A stretch of 64,000 nt of DNA, from positions 1,104,001 through 1,168,000 of the forward strand of contig NZ_CP120679.1 in the NCBI RefSeq assembly GCF_029537375.1, read 5' to 3'. This DNA comes from Bacillus sp. HSf4 (GTDB lineage: Bacteria > Bacillota > Bacilli > Bacillales > Bacillaceae). Within the stretch, counting starts at the first letter, position 1, and each line of letters begins with the position of its first letter. This document shows, piece by piece, positions 16,528 through 25,256 of the stretch. A program made the translations under genes and the position numbers. A model generated the notes under the pieces. It worked only from the letters and a program-made list of their open reading frames with translations. It ran no database searches and had not been told where the DNA came from.

Positions 16528-16743
16528 TTACACTGTAAAGGAAATCTCAATGAATGATGAGATCAATAAAATTAAAATCAGCACGTTAATCATTCTAAAT
16601 ACCTTATCCTGCCGTTCTTCAGGAATCTCTCTGACAAGGCATAAAGAGTTTGTAAGCTTGTTTATGTTAAACACAGTGAAGACCGCAAACAAGATGAAAT
16701 AAAAAAGAATAATAGGAGATCCCCCTCTCTGTTTCTGCTCCAT
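16528..16743 (-). CDS. Small membrane protein of unknown function
   Basis: This 71-residue protein has two membrane segments (about residues 10-27, PIILFYFILFAVFTVFNI, and 50-68, MINVLILILLISSFIEI) joined by a charged loop containing REIPEERQD. I do not recognise the family; B. subtilis yhaK lies near this position but the resemblance is not checked. It ends at the bidirectional terminator. No clear ribosome site is seen before the ATG, so the start is uncertain. Confidence 0.65.
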   Translation of the reverse strand: MEQKQRGGSPIILFYFILFAVFTVFNINKLTNSLCLVREIPEERQDKVFRMINVLILILLISSFIEISFTV

Positions 16744-16817
16744 ATTACATTACCAAATATTTATTAAAAAAGATAGAAAATAGACTGAAAAAAAGGATTT
16801 TCCAGCGCTTATTCCGC

Positions 16818-17333
16818 TTATTTTTGTATTAAAATATCAAAATCGTCTGCTTCCTGATCAACAAAGCAATTCTTCGGCGCTTTGACCAGTTTCCAGGCAA
16901 ACAAAAAGTCCGGCAGGCAGTAGCCGAAATGGATGCTGGAAATGATGCAGAAATAATGGGCGAAGCTCGGCATCACTGCTCCCGCGTAAAACAAAATCGG
17001 TGTAATCACGAGGAATGGGCAGAGAAGAGAAGTCAGCATCGTATTTTTCGGAATTTCTCTCCATGTTCTCATTTTCAGCCAAAAAATCTTTTTTTCTATT
17101 TTTTTCTTCGTCAACATCGGTACAATGTGAAGGATCTTATGGGCGATAATCGCAGCAATTAAAAGCCCGGCAAACAAAAGCGCATGATCGCCTCTCTGAA
17201 CGGTTTGCGGATGAATAAGCTGCATAGCCAAATATTCAGGAATAAAAAATAAAATCATTAAACTGACGGCACTGAGCACGATGCGCATGCCTCCATAATC
17301 TTTGATCAGATTGATGGTTTTCCAGCAACTCAT
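16818..17333 (-). CDS. yhaJ: YhaJ-like DUF3267 membrane protein with altered zincin motif
   Basis: This 171-residue membrane protein has four hydrophobic segments. The region IIAHKILHIVPM lies where DUF3267 'putative zincin' proteins carry HExxH; here the catalytic Glu is Lys, so a peptidase function is doubtful. The C-terminal part with HFGYCLPD and LVKAPKNCFVDQE is typical of the family. The start at 17333 puts GGAAGG 9 bases upstream; the ATG at 17342 directly abuts it. The length equals what I recall for B. subtilis YhaJ. Confidence 0.72.
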   Translation of the reverse strand: MSCWKTINLIKDYGGMRIVLSAVSLMILFFIPEYLAMQLIHPQTVQRGDHALLFAGLLIAAIIAHKILHIVPMLTKKKIEKKIFWLKMRTWREIPKNTMLTSLLCPFLVITPILFYAGAVMPSFAHYFCIISSIHFGYCLPDFLFAWKLVKAPKNCFVDQEADDFDILIQK

Positions 17334-17534
17334 GAATAACATCCTTCCGTTTCAAAACTCATATATGAAATCCTCAGAATAATTTACTCCCTTGGATGAG
17401 AAAAATCAATCCCTTTTCGAAAAAAAGTTCGTTATTTTAGAAAGAATTTAGGGGCTTTTAAAGGAACGGAAAATTTTCCGCTGAACTTTCATCAGAAGCT
17501 AATATCGGCTAAAATAAGAGAAAGGGTGAGAGAA

Positions 17535-17891
17535 GTGACGAATATGAAATCATTGGAACAGCGTCTTGAGCGGCTGGAATTTTATACGAGGCTGCTTTTG
17601 AGCACACTAGATTTAAGCGAATATCCATATTATAAAATGCTGATTGAACAGGGCTTATCCGAGGAAGAAGCAAAGGAGACGGAAAAGCTGTGCGAGGAAC
17701 TTACAAAGGAACTGGAAGCGCAAAAAGCGCAAGGATATGTGATGTTCGATCATCTCCTTACGCTTTTTGCCGGGCAGTTAAATGAAAAACTTGAAGTGCA
17801 CGAAACGATTTTCGCCCTTCACAGACAAGGTCTTTACAAACCGCTGATGAGCGAGTTCATCAGCATCATCAAGCGATATGATCTGGCTTAA
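17535..17891 (+). CDS. yhaI: YhaI, DUF1878 family protein
   Basis: This 118-residue soluble helical protein has the segments [17 protein letters not shown] and [18 protein letters not shown] shared with B. subtilis YhaI. It has no membrane segment. GTG 17535 lies 9 bases after AAAGG and is preferred; ATG 17544 is the alternative and would give 115 residues. It converges with scoC, and the two stop codons overlap (17888-17891) with no terminator between them, so the transcripts must overlap. Confidence 0.8.
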   Translation: MTNMKSLEQRLERLEFYTRLLLSTLDLSEYPYYKMLIEQGLSEEEAKETEKLCEELTKELEAQKAQGYVMFDHLLTLFAGQLNEKLEVHETIFALHRQGLYKPLMSEFISIIKRYDLA

Positions 17892-18508
17892 TTTTTAATT
17901 GGCTCAAGCGGTTTGTCCATTTCTATCGATTCCCCGGCTTCTTTTGCTGGTTCTTTTTTCTTCATTTTGCCCTCTTCGCTGACAAATTCATTTTCAATGT
18001 TGGTAAACGATTTTTCGAAAATTTCCATGAAATCATCGCCGTAAATATGGCGGATGATGGACATCATTTCCACGATTTCAGGGAATTTTCCGTACAGCTG
18101 ATGCAGGGGCTGGGCGCCTTTTAAAACAGCGTTCCGGGATGGGTCATAGGACTCAAGGATTTTAAGAAATACCTCTTCGCCTTTCGGGGTCAGCTGAATG
18201 TACGTATTGCGTTTATCGTTTAATTTTTTGGAAAATTCAAGATATCCTCTTTCCTCAAGCTTTTTGGAAAAATTAAACGCCGTGGATACATGCATGACAC
18301 CAAACTTCGCAATTTCTGAAATGGAAGCTCCGTTCAGCTGGTAGGCAATCCACAAAATATGGTGTTCGTTAATGTTCAGATCATAAGGCTTAATCCACTG
18401 CTGCCAATCCTTTTCGATCGATTTCCAAAGCGCCTTGCTGAGCTGTGCCATTCGCTGGCTGAATAAAAGGGCTTCTTTCACTGAATAGGGCTCTTCCGCT
18501 CGATTCAT
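17888..18508 (-). CDS. scoC: ScoC (Hpr), MarR-family transition-state regulator
   Basis: This 206-residue protein has a winged helix-turn-helix of the MarR type (about residues 30-115; [30 protein letters not shown] is the recognition region, then the wing [11 protein letters not shown]). The C-terminus is charged ([16 protein letters not shown]). Length and context match B. subtilis ScoC/Hpr, which represses extracellular protease genes (aprE, nprE), sinI and oligopeptide permeases. It has no upstream partner and is transcribed alone towards yhaI. Confidence 0.95.
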   Translation of the reverse strand: MNRAEEPYSVKEALLFSQRMAQLSKALWKSIEKDWQQWIKPYDLNINEHHILWIAYQLNGASISEIAKFGVMHVSTAFNFSKKLEERGYLEFSKKLNDKRNTYIQLTPKGEEVFLKILESYDPSRNAVLKGAQPLHQLYGKFPEIVEMMSIIRHIYGDDFMEIFEKSFTNIENEFVSEEGKMKKKEPAKEAGESIEMDKPLEPIKN

Positions 18509-18633
18509 TCACTTCACCTGCTTCTCTTTATCTTATAATTTCTATTATGCCAATAAAATAAAGATTAATAAAGATGTAAATTTACGAAATTTTTAAAAAA
18601 TCCTTTTTTCGGTGTTAATTCAACATTTTGATT

Positions 18634-18664
18634 AAAAAAAGAGCGTGAAAATGACCATTCACAC
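18634..18664 (-). terminator. Terminator downstream of yhaH
   Basis: Read on the minus strand, GTGTGAA and TTTCACGC form an imperfect 7-base stem followed by TC and seven T residues, about 36 bases after the yhaH stop. Confidence 0.65.
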
Positions 18665-18699
18665 CCCTTTTTAAAGGTTCTTTTTTTTCGCTGAATATA

Positions 18700-19056
18700 T
18701 TAGTTTTGTAAGGTTTTCTCCAGTTGTTTGATCTTCTCTTCAATATCAGCGATTTCTTTTTTCAGGTTCTCCTGATGAGGCTGGATTTCCTTGCGCCACT
18801 CCTGGATGGACGTCTGCAGTTCGCTGCTGACATCTTTGATGATTTCAGCGCCTTCTCTGGCGGTTTTGACAACCTGTTCTTTTAAAGCACGTCCGTCGGT
18901 TTTCAGTCTATTGACAGTGTCTTCAAACTTTCCGCAATTTGATTTGAGCTGTCTTCTCAAATCCTTTCCTGAAGTCGGTGCGGACAATAAAGCGGCGACA
19001 CCGCCGATGATTCCGCCCACAATCAGTCCAGCTGCTAAAGATCGGCCTTTTGACAT
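18700..19056 (-). CDS. yhaH: YhaH, YtxH-like general stress protein
   Basis: This 118-residue protein begins with a Gly/Ala-rich hydrophobic segment (AAGLIVGGIIGGVAALLSAP) followed by SGKDLRRQLK and a long charged helical tail; this is the YtxH family pattern. It matches B. subtilis YhaH in length. The third possible start (19056) is chosen because GGGG of the ribosome site lies 8 bases from it, while the upstream GTG/ATG pair overlaps the site. The function is unknown; the family is linked to the general stress response. Confidence 0.83.
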   Translation of the reverse strand: MSKGRSLAAGLIVGGIIGGVAALLSAPTSGKDLRRQLKSNCGKFEDTVNRLKTDGRALKEQVVKTAREGAEIIKDVSSELQTSIQEWRKEIQPHQENLKKEIADIEEKIKQLEKTLQN

Positions 19057-19205
19057 GTACATCACCCCGGTTATATTTTTGAAAGGTCAGGCTATAAAGC
19101 AAAAACGCCGGCCTTTTTGTCATTGAAAACTTGTTTTAGATTCAGAAGAAACATCTGCATAGCTTGCTTTATTTTAGCATACTTTTTAAAAAAGGAGGGA
19201 GAGGG

Positions 19206-19397
19206 TTGTCTGTCATCATCATTGTTTTAACAATATTATCCGCTGTTTTTGCTGCAGGCTCCTTTTACTATTTAAGGCTTCTCGGTTTTTCCGCATCTTA
19301 TCCGCCGAAACGCGTACTAAAACAAAAAGCGCTTTTTTGTACGGGAAGCGCTGGATTAGCACTCCTGCTCCTTTTTTTCATTCGGCTTCTTATATAA
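19206..19397 (+). CDS. Small two-span membrane protein
   Basis: This 63-residue protein has two hydrophobic segments (VIIIVLTILSAVFAAGSFYY and AGLALLLLFFIRLLI) around a short basic loop (PPKRVLKQKA). The TTG at 19206 lies about 7 bases after AAAGGAGGGAG; the ATG further upstream (19164) has no ribosome site. I do not recognise the family. It is the only plus-strand gene between yhaH and trpP. Confidence 0.65.
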   Translation: MSVIIIVLTILSAVFAAGSFYYLRLLGFSASYPPKRVLKQKALFCTGSAGLALLLLFFIRLLI

Positions 19398-19433
19398 AAT
19401 ATCGGGCGGATTCCTCTTTTTTTGACCATAGAA

Positions 19434-19480
19434 ATGAAAAAACCTCTCTAAAAAAGGAAGATCACCTTTTTTAAAGAGGC
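19434..19480 (-). terminator. Terminator of trpP
   Basis: A stem made of CCTCT, one mismatch and TAAAAAAGG with its complement is followed on the minus strand by six T residues. Confidence 0.85.
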
Positions 19481-19489
19481 ATTTCGGTT

Positions 19490-20017
19490 TTATTTTGCCT
19501 GTTCGATCAGTCTTGAACGTTTCATGATCGCCTGCACGATCGGGTAGATCACGAACATGGCGATTGTGTTGATGAGTGCAGCAGGCAAAACCACGAGCGT
19601 AAACAGTGCGGCAAATCCCTGGTTTCCAGGCAGGCCGACAATCAGGAGGGCCGCCGCCAGGAAGATGGTTCCGGAAAGGATCGTTCCCGCTGCGGTTAAC
19701 ACGGAAGCTGTGACCGTTCTATTTTTCAGCTTCTTCACAGCAAGAAATACGGCAAAGAAGATCAAAGCTGTAATTGGTTTGTCAATGATGTTCGGCAGCT
19801 GTCCTCCCGGAAATGCGGTCGTTAAAGCGGAAATGATGCCCGTCACGATTCCGATGACAAGTACGTTTTGCACTTTAGGGAACAGAAGGATTCCCATAAA
19901 CATCATAATCAGCATCATATCTGGCTTCATACCGTAAAAAAAGGGCGGAATCACAGCGTGCAGCGCTGCTCCGATGGCGGCAAAAAGCGCCATGGCAACT
20001 AATTCTTTTGTTTTCAT
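19490..20017 (-). CDS. trpP: TrpP (YhaG), tryptophan transporter
   Basis: This 175-residue protein has five or six membrane segments, with the signature stretch HAVIPPFFYGMKPDMMLIMM near the N-terminus. It matches B. subtilis TrpP (former YhaG), a tryptophan uptake protein. Upstream, the mRNA carries a run of GAG/UAG triplets over the ribosome site, so translation is probably repressed by TRAP when tryptophan is plentiful, as known for B. subtilis trpP. Confidence 0.92.
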   Translation of the reverse strand: MKTKELVAMALFAAIGAALHAVIPPFFYGMKPDMMLIMMFMGILLFPKVQNVLVIGIVTGIISALTTAFPGGQLPNIIDKPITALIFFAVFLAVKKLKNRTVTASVLTAAGTILSGTIFLAAALLIVGLPGNQGFAALFTLVVLPAALINTIAMFVIYPIVQAIMKRSRLIEQAK

Positions 20018-20019
20018 GT

Positions 20020-20043
20020 CTATTCTCTCCTCGTCTCAGGCTC
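20020..20043 (-). promoter_or_regulatory. TRAP-binding triplet repeats over the trpP ribosome site
   Basis: Reading the minus strand, GAG-CCT-GAG-AC-GAG-GA-GAG-AA-TAG-AC-ATG gives four GAG and one TAG with 2-3 base spacers, ending 2 bases before the start codon. One more UAG lies inside codons 6-7 and a distant GAG at 20066-20068. The pattern (G/U)AG-NN is the TRAP site, and it contains the GAGGAGAG ribosome site itself. Confidence 0.85.
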
Positions 20044-20160
20044 TTTATTGCTTTCCAATAATATGCTCGCCATTTATTGCGAAAGCTTTCTAGTAGTATA
20101 TCAAACTTTAGAAGGAATGGGGAAGCCTTTTTCAGAAGATGTCAGAAAAAGGATCAAGGC

Positions 20161-21234
20161 TTAATGCTCTTCCTGGAATCTCTTCATAAATGCTGCCAGT
20201 TTCTCGCAGTCTTCAACGGAAACAGCGTTGTAGATCGATGCTCGGCAGCCTCCGACAGAGCGGTGTCCGCCGAGTCCCGACATTTTTTCTTCCTTGGCCT
20301 TTTCGATGAATGATTTTGTCAGCTCATCATTTTTCAGCGTAAAGGTGACATTCATGGCTGAACGGCTGTCCGGTCTCGCATGGCCGCGGTAAAATCCGCC
20401 GCTTTCATCAATCGCGCTGTATAAAATCTCGGCTTTTTTGCGGTTGCGTTTTTCGATTTCAGCCAGTCCGCCTTTGTCTTTGATCCATTCAAGGACAAGA
20501 GACAGCATATAGATCGCAAAAGTCGGCGGTGTATTATAGAGCGAATTCGCTTTTGCGTGTGTGGAGTATTTTAAGATTTTGGCGATTCCTTCATTTTCCT
20601 TTGCGAGCAGCTCTTTTTTCATAATGACGACGGTGACTCCGGACGGTCCGAGGTTTTTTTGGGCGCCGGCATAGATGATGTCAAACTGTGAAACATCGAT
20701 TTTACGGCTTAAAATATCGCTCGACATGTCGGCTACAACCGGAATCGGAGAGTCGGGATATTCCTGCCACTGCGTTCCGAATATCGTGTTGTTGGATGTC
20801 AGATGAAGATATGCCCCGTCCTCCGGAATTTCCGCAACTTCCGGAATATAGCTGTATGTGTCCTCTTCGCTTGAAGCGATGATCGATGTGTTTCCGAAAA
20901 CCTTCGCTTCTGCGAGCGCCTTTTCAGACCATGACCCGGTCATGACGAAGTGCGCCGTTTTTTGTGCGGACAGAAAATTCATCGGAATCATTGAAAACTG
21001 GAGGCTTGCTCCGCCTTGCAGAAACAAAATGTCATAATCCTCAGGGATCTCCATCAGTTCTTTTAAAAGAGCTTTCGCTTTTTGATGAACGGCATCATAC
21101 TCCTTGCTTCGGTGGGACAGCTCCATAACGGACATCCCTGCACCGTTGAAATCAAGAAACTCGTCTTTCGCCTTTTGCAACACCTCTAAAGGCAGTGCCG
21201 CAGGTCCTGCATTAAAGTTCGTTGTACGTATCAT
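20161..21234 (-). CDS. serC: SerC, phosphoserine aminotransferase
   Basis: This 357-residue PLP enzyme begins IRTTNFNAGPAALP, the standard SerC start. It contains FLQGGASLQFSMIPMN, ADMSSDILSRKID and YAGAQKNLGPSG with the PLP-binding Lys, and ends with GLGGHRSVGGCRASIYNA. It converts 3-phosphohydroxypyruvate and glutamate to phosphoserine in serine synthesis. The start at 21234 is 8 bases after GGGAG; the longer frame upstream lacks a ribosome site. Confidence 0.95.
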   Translation of the reverse strand: MIRTTNFNAGPAALPLEVLQKAKDEFLDFNGAGMSVMELSHRSKEYDAVHQKAKALLKELMEIPEDYDILFLQGGASLQFSMIPMNFLSAQKTAHFVMTGSWSEKALAEAKVFGNTSIIASSEEDTYSYIPEVAEIPEDGAYLHLTSNNTIFGTQWQEYPDSPIPVVADMSSDILSRKIDVSQFDIIYAGAQKNLGPSGVTVVIMKKELLAKENEGIAKILKYSTHAKANSLYNTPPTFAIYMLSLVLEWIKDKGGLAEIEKRNRKKAEILYSAIDESGGFYRGHARPDSRSAMNVTFTLKNDELTKSFIEKAKEEKMSGLGGHRSVGGCRASIYNAVSVEDCEKLAAFMKRFQEEH

Positions 21235-21417
21235 CACAATCGCTCCCTGTTCATGTATAAAAATATAAAACAATCCTATCATAAAAGGATCGCGTTATAC
21301 ATAAAAAATTTGAATTGTGTGAAATATAGAGCAATCTGATTCCAGCCGCACCAAGAAGGAGCGAAACATGTGAATATTTTATGACAAAAACGCGGGGATG
21401 CGGGAAGGCTTTATATA

Positions 21418-21445
21418 GAAAAAGGCATCGATGTTCTCGATGCCT
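21418..21445 (-). terminator. Terminator of hit
   Basis: GGCATCGA and TCGATGCC form an 8-base stem followed on the minus strand by five T residues. Confidence 0.88.
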
Positions 21446-21454
21446 GAGGAAGTG

Positions 21455-21886
21455 TTATGCCTGTTTGGTCAAACGGCTGTTAATGGAAGAGGCAATCGTT
21501 TGCAAATCTTCCGGTGAATAGTCGTCCGCGTGTGTTTTCCAGACGGCGCCGAAGCCGTCACCTTTTCCGTAGCGCGGGATGATGTGCATATGATAATGAA
21601 AGACGGACTGACCCGCTTTTTCGCCGTTGTTGTTGAGCAGGTTTAAGCCGATCGGCTCGTACTCATCTTTAATGGCTTGGGCGATTTTCGGAACCGCTTC
21701 AAAAAACTCTCTTGAAATTTCAGGCGTCATTTCGTAAATGTTCGTTTTATGGACTTTGGGAATGACCAGGGTGTGTCCTTTCGTCACTTGGCTGATGTCA
21801 AGAAAAGCCAAGACGTGTTCGTTTTCATACACCTTTGCACATGGGATTTCACCGTTAATGATTTTGCAAAAAATACAGTCGCTCAT
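21455..21886 (-). CDS. hit: Hit, HIT-family nucleotide hydrolase/transferase
   Basis: This 143-residue protein has the N-terminal zinc-type start CIFCKIINGEIP and the histidine triad HYHMHIIPR (residues about 98-106). HIT proteins hydrolyse or transfer nucleoside monophosphate groups from small substrates. It matches B. subtilis Hit in size and position, divergent from ecsA. An AGGAGG ribosome site precedes the start. Confidence 0.93.
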   Translation of the reverse strand: MSDCIFCKIINGEIPCAKVYENEHVLAFLDISQVTKGHTLVIPKVHKTNIYEMTPEISREFFEAVPKIAQAIKDEYEPIGLNLLNNNGEKAGQSVFHYHMHIIPRYGKGDGFGAVWKTHADDYSPEDLQTIASSINSRLTKQA

Positions 21887-22044
21887 ATTTTTCCTCCTTT
21901 TTCCATTATGGAAAGGTTATGTATAAGCATCATATTACCATAATTTCCGGTGAAACACGAAAACAGGATGAACGGCTCCCGCGTTCACCCTGCCATGAAG
22001 AAGGTTCGCTTGTTGATGAGAAACTTTTCCTGCCTTTTGCAAGC

Positions 22045-22240
22045 ACCCCATTTTTCGTCAAAATGAAGACTTGAAACGCCTATACATTTCCTGCGACAAA
22101 CACCTCATTTGATCGTCACACCCTTTTCAAACGGCTTTGCCATAAGAAGCGGATGCTTTCTCAATTCAGTGGATGAAAGAAATTTCTAAGCTGACACGTT
22201 TCTTACTCAAGACTCGTCTTTGACAAACACCTCATTTGCC
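22045..22240. repeat. Short direct repeats in the hit-ecsA gap
   Basis: The 450-base gap 21944-22398 has no credible gene. GACAAACACCTCATTTG occurs twice, exactly (22095-22111 and 22224-22240), and a diverged third copy (CAAGCACCCCATTTTTCGTC) lies near 22045. The spacing between the exact copies is 129 bases. A hairpin GATGAACGGCT/GCGTTCACC lies at about 21971-21992. The repeats could be remnants of a duplicated coding or regulatory segment; the function is unknown. Confidence 0.5.
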
Positions 22241-22398
22241 AGAGTGATCAGCTGCCCCTTCTTCATCACTTAGATTGTCCTGAACCGTTTTCGATTATTC
22301 GTTTTTCTTTCAGACTGAAAAAAGCCGGAGGGAAAACGTTTTAAAAGCCTCCTTGTTTTTGGTACTATTAAGAAAAATGAGTGGAAAGGAACGAACGT

Positions 22399-23139
22399 AT
22401 GTCACTACTGACTGTTAAGGATCTGACTGGAGGATATACAAGAAATCCGGTGCTCCGCAATATTTCATTTTCGATTGAACGGGAGCAGATCGTCGGATTG
22501 ATCGGCTTGAACGGGGCGGGGAAAAGCACGACGATCCGCCATATTATCGGACTGATGGAGCCGCACAAAGGCTCTGTTGAGCTGAACGGCAAGACATTCA
22601 TGGAAGATCCGGAAAGCTACCGTTCCCAATTTACGTTTATCCCGGAAACACCGATTTTATATGAAGAGCTCACGCTGAAGGAACATTTGGAACTGACCGC
22701 GATGGCCTATGGATTATCGAAAGAAACATTTGAAAAAAGGCTTCCGCCGCTGCTGAAGGAGTTCAGGATGGAGAAGCGTCTCAAATGGTTTCCGGCCCAT
22801 TTTTCCAAAGGGATGAAGCAGAAGGTCATGATTATGTGCGCCTTTTTGGTGGAGCCTGACCTTTATATTATCGATGAGCCTTTTCTCGGCCTTGATCCGC
22901 TGGCGATCAACGCTCTCCTTGAACGGATGAATGAAGCAAAGAAAAACGGTTCGGCCGTTTTGATGTCGACGCATATTTTAGCCACCGCAGAACGGTATTG
23001 TGATTCTTTTATTATTTTACATAACGGCGAAGTGCGGGCTAAGGGTACGCTTGAAGAGCTGAGAGAGCAGTTTTCCATGAAAGAGGCGAGCCTTGACGAT
23101 CTGTATGTTGAACTGACGAAGGAAGAGAGCTATGAATAG
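22399..23139 (+). CDS. ecsA: EcsA, ABC transporter ATP-binding protein
   Basis: This 246-residue ATPase is nearly identical in pattern to B. subtilis EcsA: Walker A GLNGAGKST, signature FSKGMKQK, Walker B LYIIDEPFLGLDP, switch STHI. The Ecs transporter affects secretion, competence and regulated intramembrane proteolysis by RasP; its substrate is not known for certain. The ATG at 22399 is 7 bases after AAAGGAA. The stop overlaps the ecsB start by 8 bases. Confidence 0.95.
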   Translation: MSLLTVKDLTGGYTRNPVLRNISFSIEREQIVGLIGLNGAGKSTTIRHIIGLMEPHKGSVELNGKTFMEDPESYRSQFTFIPETPILYEELTLKEHLELTAMAYGLSKETFEKRLPPLLKEFRMEKRLKWFPAHFSKGMKQKVMIMCAFLVEPDLYIIDEPFLGLDPLAINALLERMNEAKKNGSAVLMSTHILATAERYCDSFIILHNGEVRAKGTLEELREQFSMKEASLDDLYVELTKEESYE

Positions 23140-24355
23140 CATTCGCGCGATTTGGAAGACAAGGATCGAGGAGTATATAAAAGAGACGAGATCGTACTTG
23201 AAATATATGCTGAATGATCATCTCGTCATCGTCATGATTTTTGTGCTGGCGGGCGGTGCGAGCTGGTACAGCAAATGGCTGAAGGAGATGCCGGAAGGGT
23301 TTCCGGCCTATTGGCTGATGGCCGTCCTGTTTTCGCTCATTTTGGCGGGATCGCATGTCAGAACATTGATTAAAGAAGCGGATCTTGTTTTTTTGCTGCC
23401 GCTTGAAGCGAAAATGGAGCCGTACTTAAAACAGGCCTTCCGATTCAGTTTTATCACACAGCTGTTTCCGCTTGTCGCGGCGATGCTCGTTTTAGCGCCG
23501 CTGTACTTCGAGGCGAGCGGAAAGACGCTGTCGGCTTATCTGATGTTGCTGGTTCAGCTTATTGTTTTAAAGGTCTGGAACATGGCGATGCAATGGCGTT
23601 TGACATACTTCAGCGAGAAAAATATGCGGATTATGGACAGGGTTGTCCGCTTTTTTCTCAATGCGATCGTGATTTACTTTGCTTTAGAGGCCTCCTACGG
23701 CTTTGCCGCCGCGCTTTATGTGATCATGGCAGCTTTGCTCGTCTATTTCACAATGATTGATAAGAAAAAGTCATTGAAATGGGAGCTCCATATAGAGGAT
23801 GAAATCAAAAGAAAACAACGGTTTTACCGGCTTGCCAATCTGTTTACCGATGTCCCTCACCTAAAGAAACAAGCGAAAAGAAGGGCATATCTCGACTGGA
23901 TGCTCGGCTTCATCCCGTATGATCAGCGGCGGACATTTGCGTACATGTACGGCAGGGCATTCATCAGATCAAACGACTATTTCGGAATCGTGATCAGGCT
24001 GACCGTGATTTTCGCCCTCATCATTGCTTACTTTTCAACGGTTGAGTGGGTGTCTGCACTGCTTGTCGTCTTCACCGTTTTCATCACCGGCATTCAGCTG
24101 ACACCGCTGTTTGATCATTTTTCGCATTTGTCTTTGCAGGAGCTCTACCCTGTCAGACAAGAAGAAAAAAGAAAGAGCTTTTTCCAGCTGCTTCAGATTG
24201 TCTTGAGCATTCAGGCGATCTTAGTCGCAGCCGCCGCCTGCGTCAGGCTCCAATGGACAGGTATGCTTTTAGGTCTGGGCAGTTCGGCGCTCTTAATATT
24301 TGTCGTCATGAAGCCTTATTTTACCAGCAGGTTAAGGAAAAATGCCCGCAGATAA
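23132..24355 (+). CDS. ecsB: EcsB, ABC transporter membrane protein
   Basis: This 407-residue polytopic protein has at least eight hydrophobic segments arranged in clusters (residues about 30-75, 110-215 and 285-400) with a basic cytoplasmic centre (DKKKSLKWELHIEDEIKRKQRFYR). It matches EcsB in length and order and forms the channel with EcsA. Start and stop overlap the neighbouring gene, so expression is coupled. Confidence 0.94.
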   Translation: MNSIRAIWKTRIEEYIKETRSYLKYMLNDHLVIVMIFVLAGGASWYSKWLKEMPEGFPAYWLMAVLFSLILAGSHVRTLIKEADLVFLLPLEAKMEPYLKQAFRFSFITQLFPLVAAMLVLAPLYFEASGKTLSAYLMLLVQLIVLKVWNMAMQWRLTYFSEKNMRIMDRVVRFFLNAIVIYFALEASYGFAAALYVIMAALLVYFTMIDKKKSLKWELHIEDEIKRKQRFYRLANLFTDVPHLKKQAKRRAYLDWMLGFIPYDQRRTFAYMYGRAFIRSNDYFGIVIRLTVIFALIIAYFSTVEWVSALLVVFTVFITGIQLTPLFDHFSHLSLQELYPVRQEEKRKSFFQLLQIVLSIQAILVAAAACVRLQWTGMLLGLGSSALLIFVVMKPYFTSRLRKNARR

Positions 24356-24408
24356 AATGAAACCTTTTCTCCTTTTTTCAGTATGAATAAAGAAGAGGTG
24401 AAAGGCGC

Positions 24409-25116
24409 ATGAATGAAAACCAGCTGTTGTTAGATGAGGCTCACCGCTGGAAAATGAAGTTTCTGCGGAAGCAGTCGATGGCAGAACGGATGTCAAAAGG
24501 CGTTCAGACAAAGATCAATGCTGCCATTCCCAAAAAAGTGCACAAGGCCGTAACGGAAAGCATCAAAAAAATGGTCGAAGCGACGCTCGTCGGCTCAAAT
24601 TTGACGACTTCCCAAAGGGAAACTGGCTCCCTTTCCTTAAAGGAAAAAGCCGAATTGGCGCAAAAAGCGGTGGCCCGCTATCAGAAAGCGGCCGCAGTCG
24701 AAGGAGCCGGTACGGGTGCCGGCGGGATTTTTCTCGGGTTGGCGGATTTTCCGCTCCTGCTCGGCATCAAAATGAAATGCCTGTTTGAGTTGGCAGCGAT
24801 TTACGGCTATGACGTCAAAGTGAAGGAAGAGCGGATCTTCCTCCTGTATATTTTTCAGCTTGCTTTTTCGGGTGATGCGCACCGGAAAGAGATTTTCCGC
24901 ATCATTGACAATTGGGAAAGAGAAAAGCGCGACATCGATTGGCAGACATTTCAGCAGGAATATCGGGATTATCTCGATCTCGTCAAATTATTTCAGCTTG
25001 TCCCGGGCTTCGGTGCGATTGTCGGGGGAACGGCCAATTATCAGCTGCTCGGCCACCTCGGCGAAACGGCGAGACATGTCTTTCACTTAAGATTCATGAA
25101 AGAGACAGCCGGATAA
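24409..25116 (+). CDS. ecsC: EcsC family protein
   Basis: This 235-residue protein shows the EcsC family core: a Gly/Ala-rich hydrophobic segment (EGAGTGAGGIFLGLADFPLLLGIK) and, near the end, LVPGFGAIVGGTANY. GAAGAGGTGAAAGG precedes the ATG. It completes the ecs operon, but its biochemical role is unknown. Its stop codon lies in the loop region of the terminator hairpin. Confidence 0.9.
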   Translation: MNENQLLLDEAHRWKMKFLRKQSMAERMSKGVQTKINAAIPKKVHKAVTESIKKMVEATLVGSNLTTSQRETGSLSLKEKAELAQKAVARYQKAAAVEGAGTGAGGIFLGLADFPLLLGIKMKCLFELAAIYGYDVKVKEERIFLLYIFQLAFSGDAHRKEIFRIIDNWEREKRDIDWQTFQQEYRDYLDLVKLFQLVPGFGAIVGGTANYQLLGHLGETARHVFHLRFMKETAG

Positions 25117-25126
25117 TCCGGCTGTC
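25104..25126 (+). terminator. Hairpin overlapping the ecsC stop codon
   Basis: GACAGCCGG (25104-25112) pairs with CCGGCTGTC (25118-25126). The TAA of ecsC lies in the loop. The T-rich tail is interrupted (ATCATTCTTT). A near-identical hairpin follows at 25257. Confidence 0.6.
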
Positions 25127-25148
25127 ATCATTCTTTCAGCCTGATTGA

Positions 25149-25245
25149 AAACCCTTGCAGTCTAGGAAGGCCGAGCATTGGAGCGGAGCGAATGTTGCAA
25201 TTCGTGAGTACCGACGCGCAGGCCTGACAACGAATGCGAGGGTTT
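25149..25245. repeat. Structured interspersed-repeat-like element between two copies of a terminator
   Basis: AAACCCTTGCA (25149-25159) pairs with TGCGAGGGTTT (25235-25245) with one G-T wobble, enclosing a GC-rich core with GGAGCGGAGCGAATG and GCGCAGGCCTGACAACG. I recall similar sequences at 3' ends of operons in B. licheniformis-type genomes; this is from memory. It is flanked by the GACAGCCGG hairpin on both sides, as if its insertion had duplicated the terminator. Confidence 0.5.
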
Positions 25246-25256
25246 GTCGACACGCT

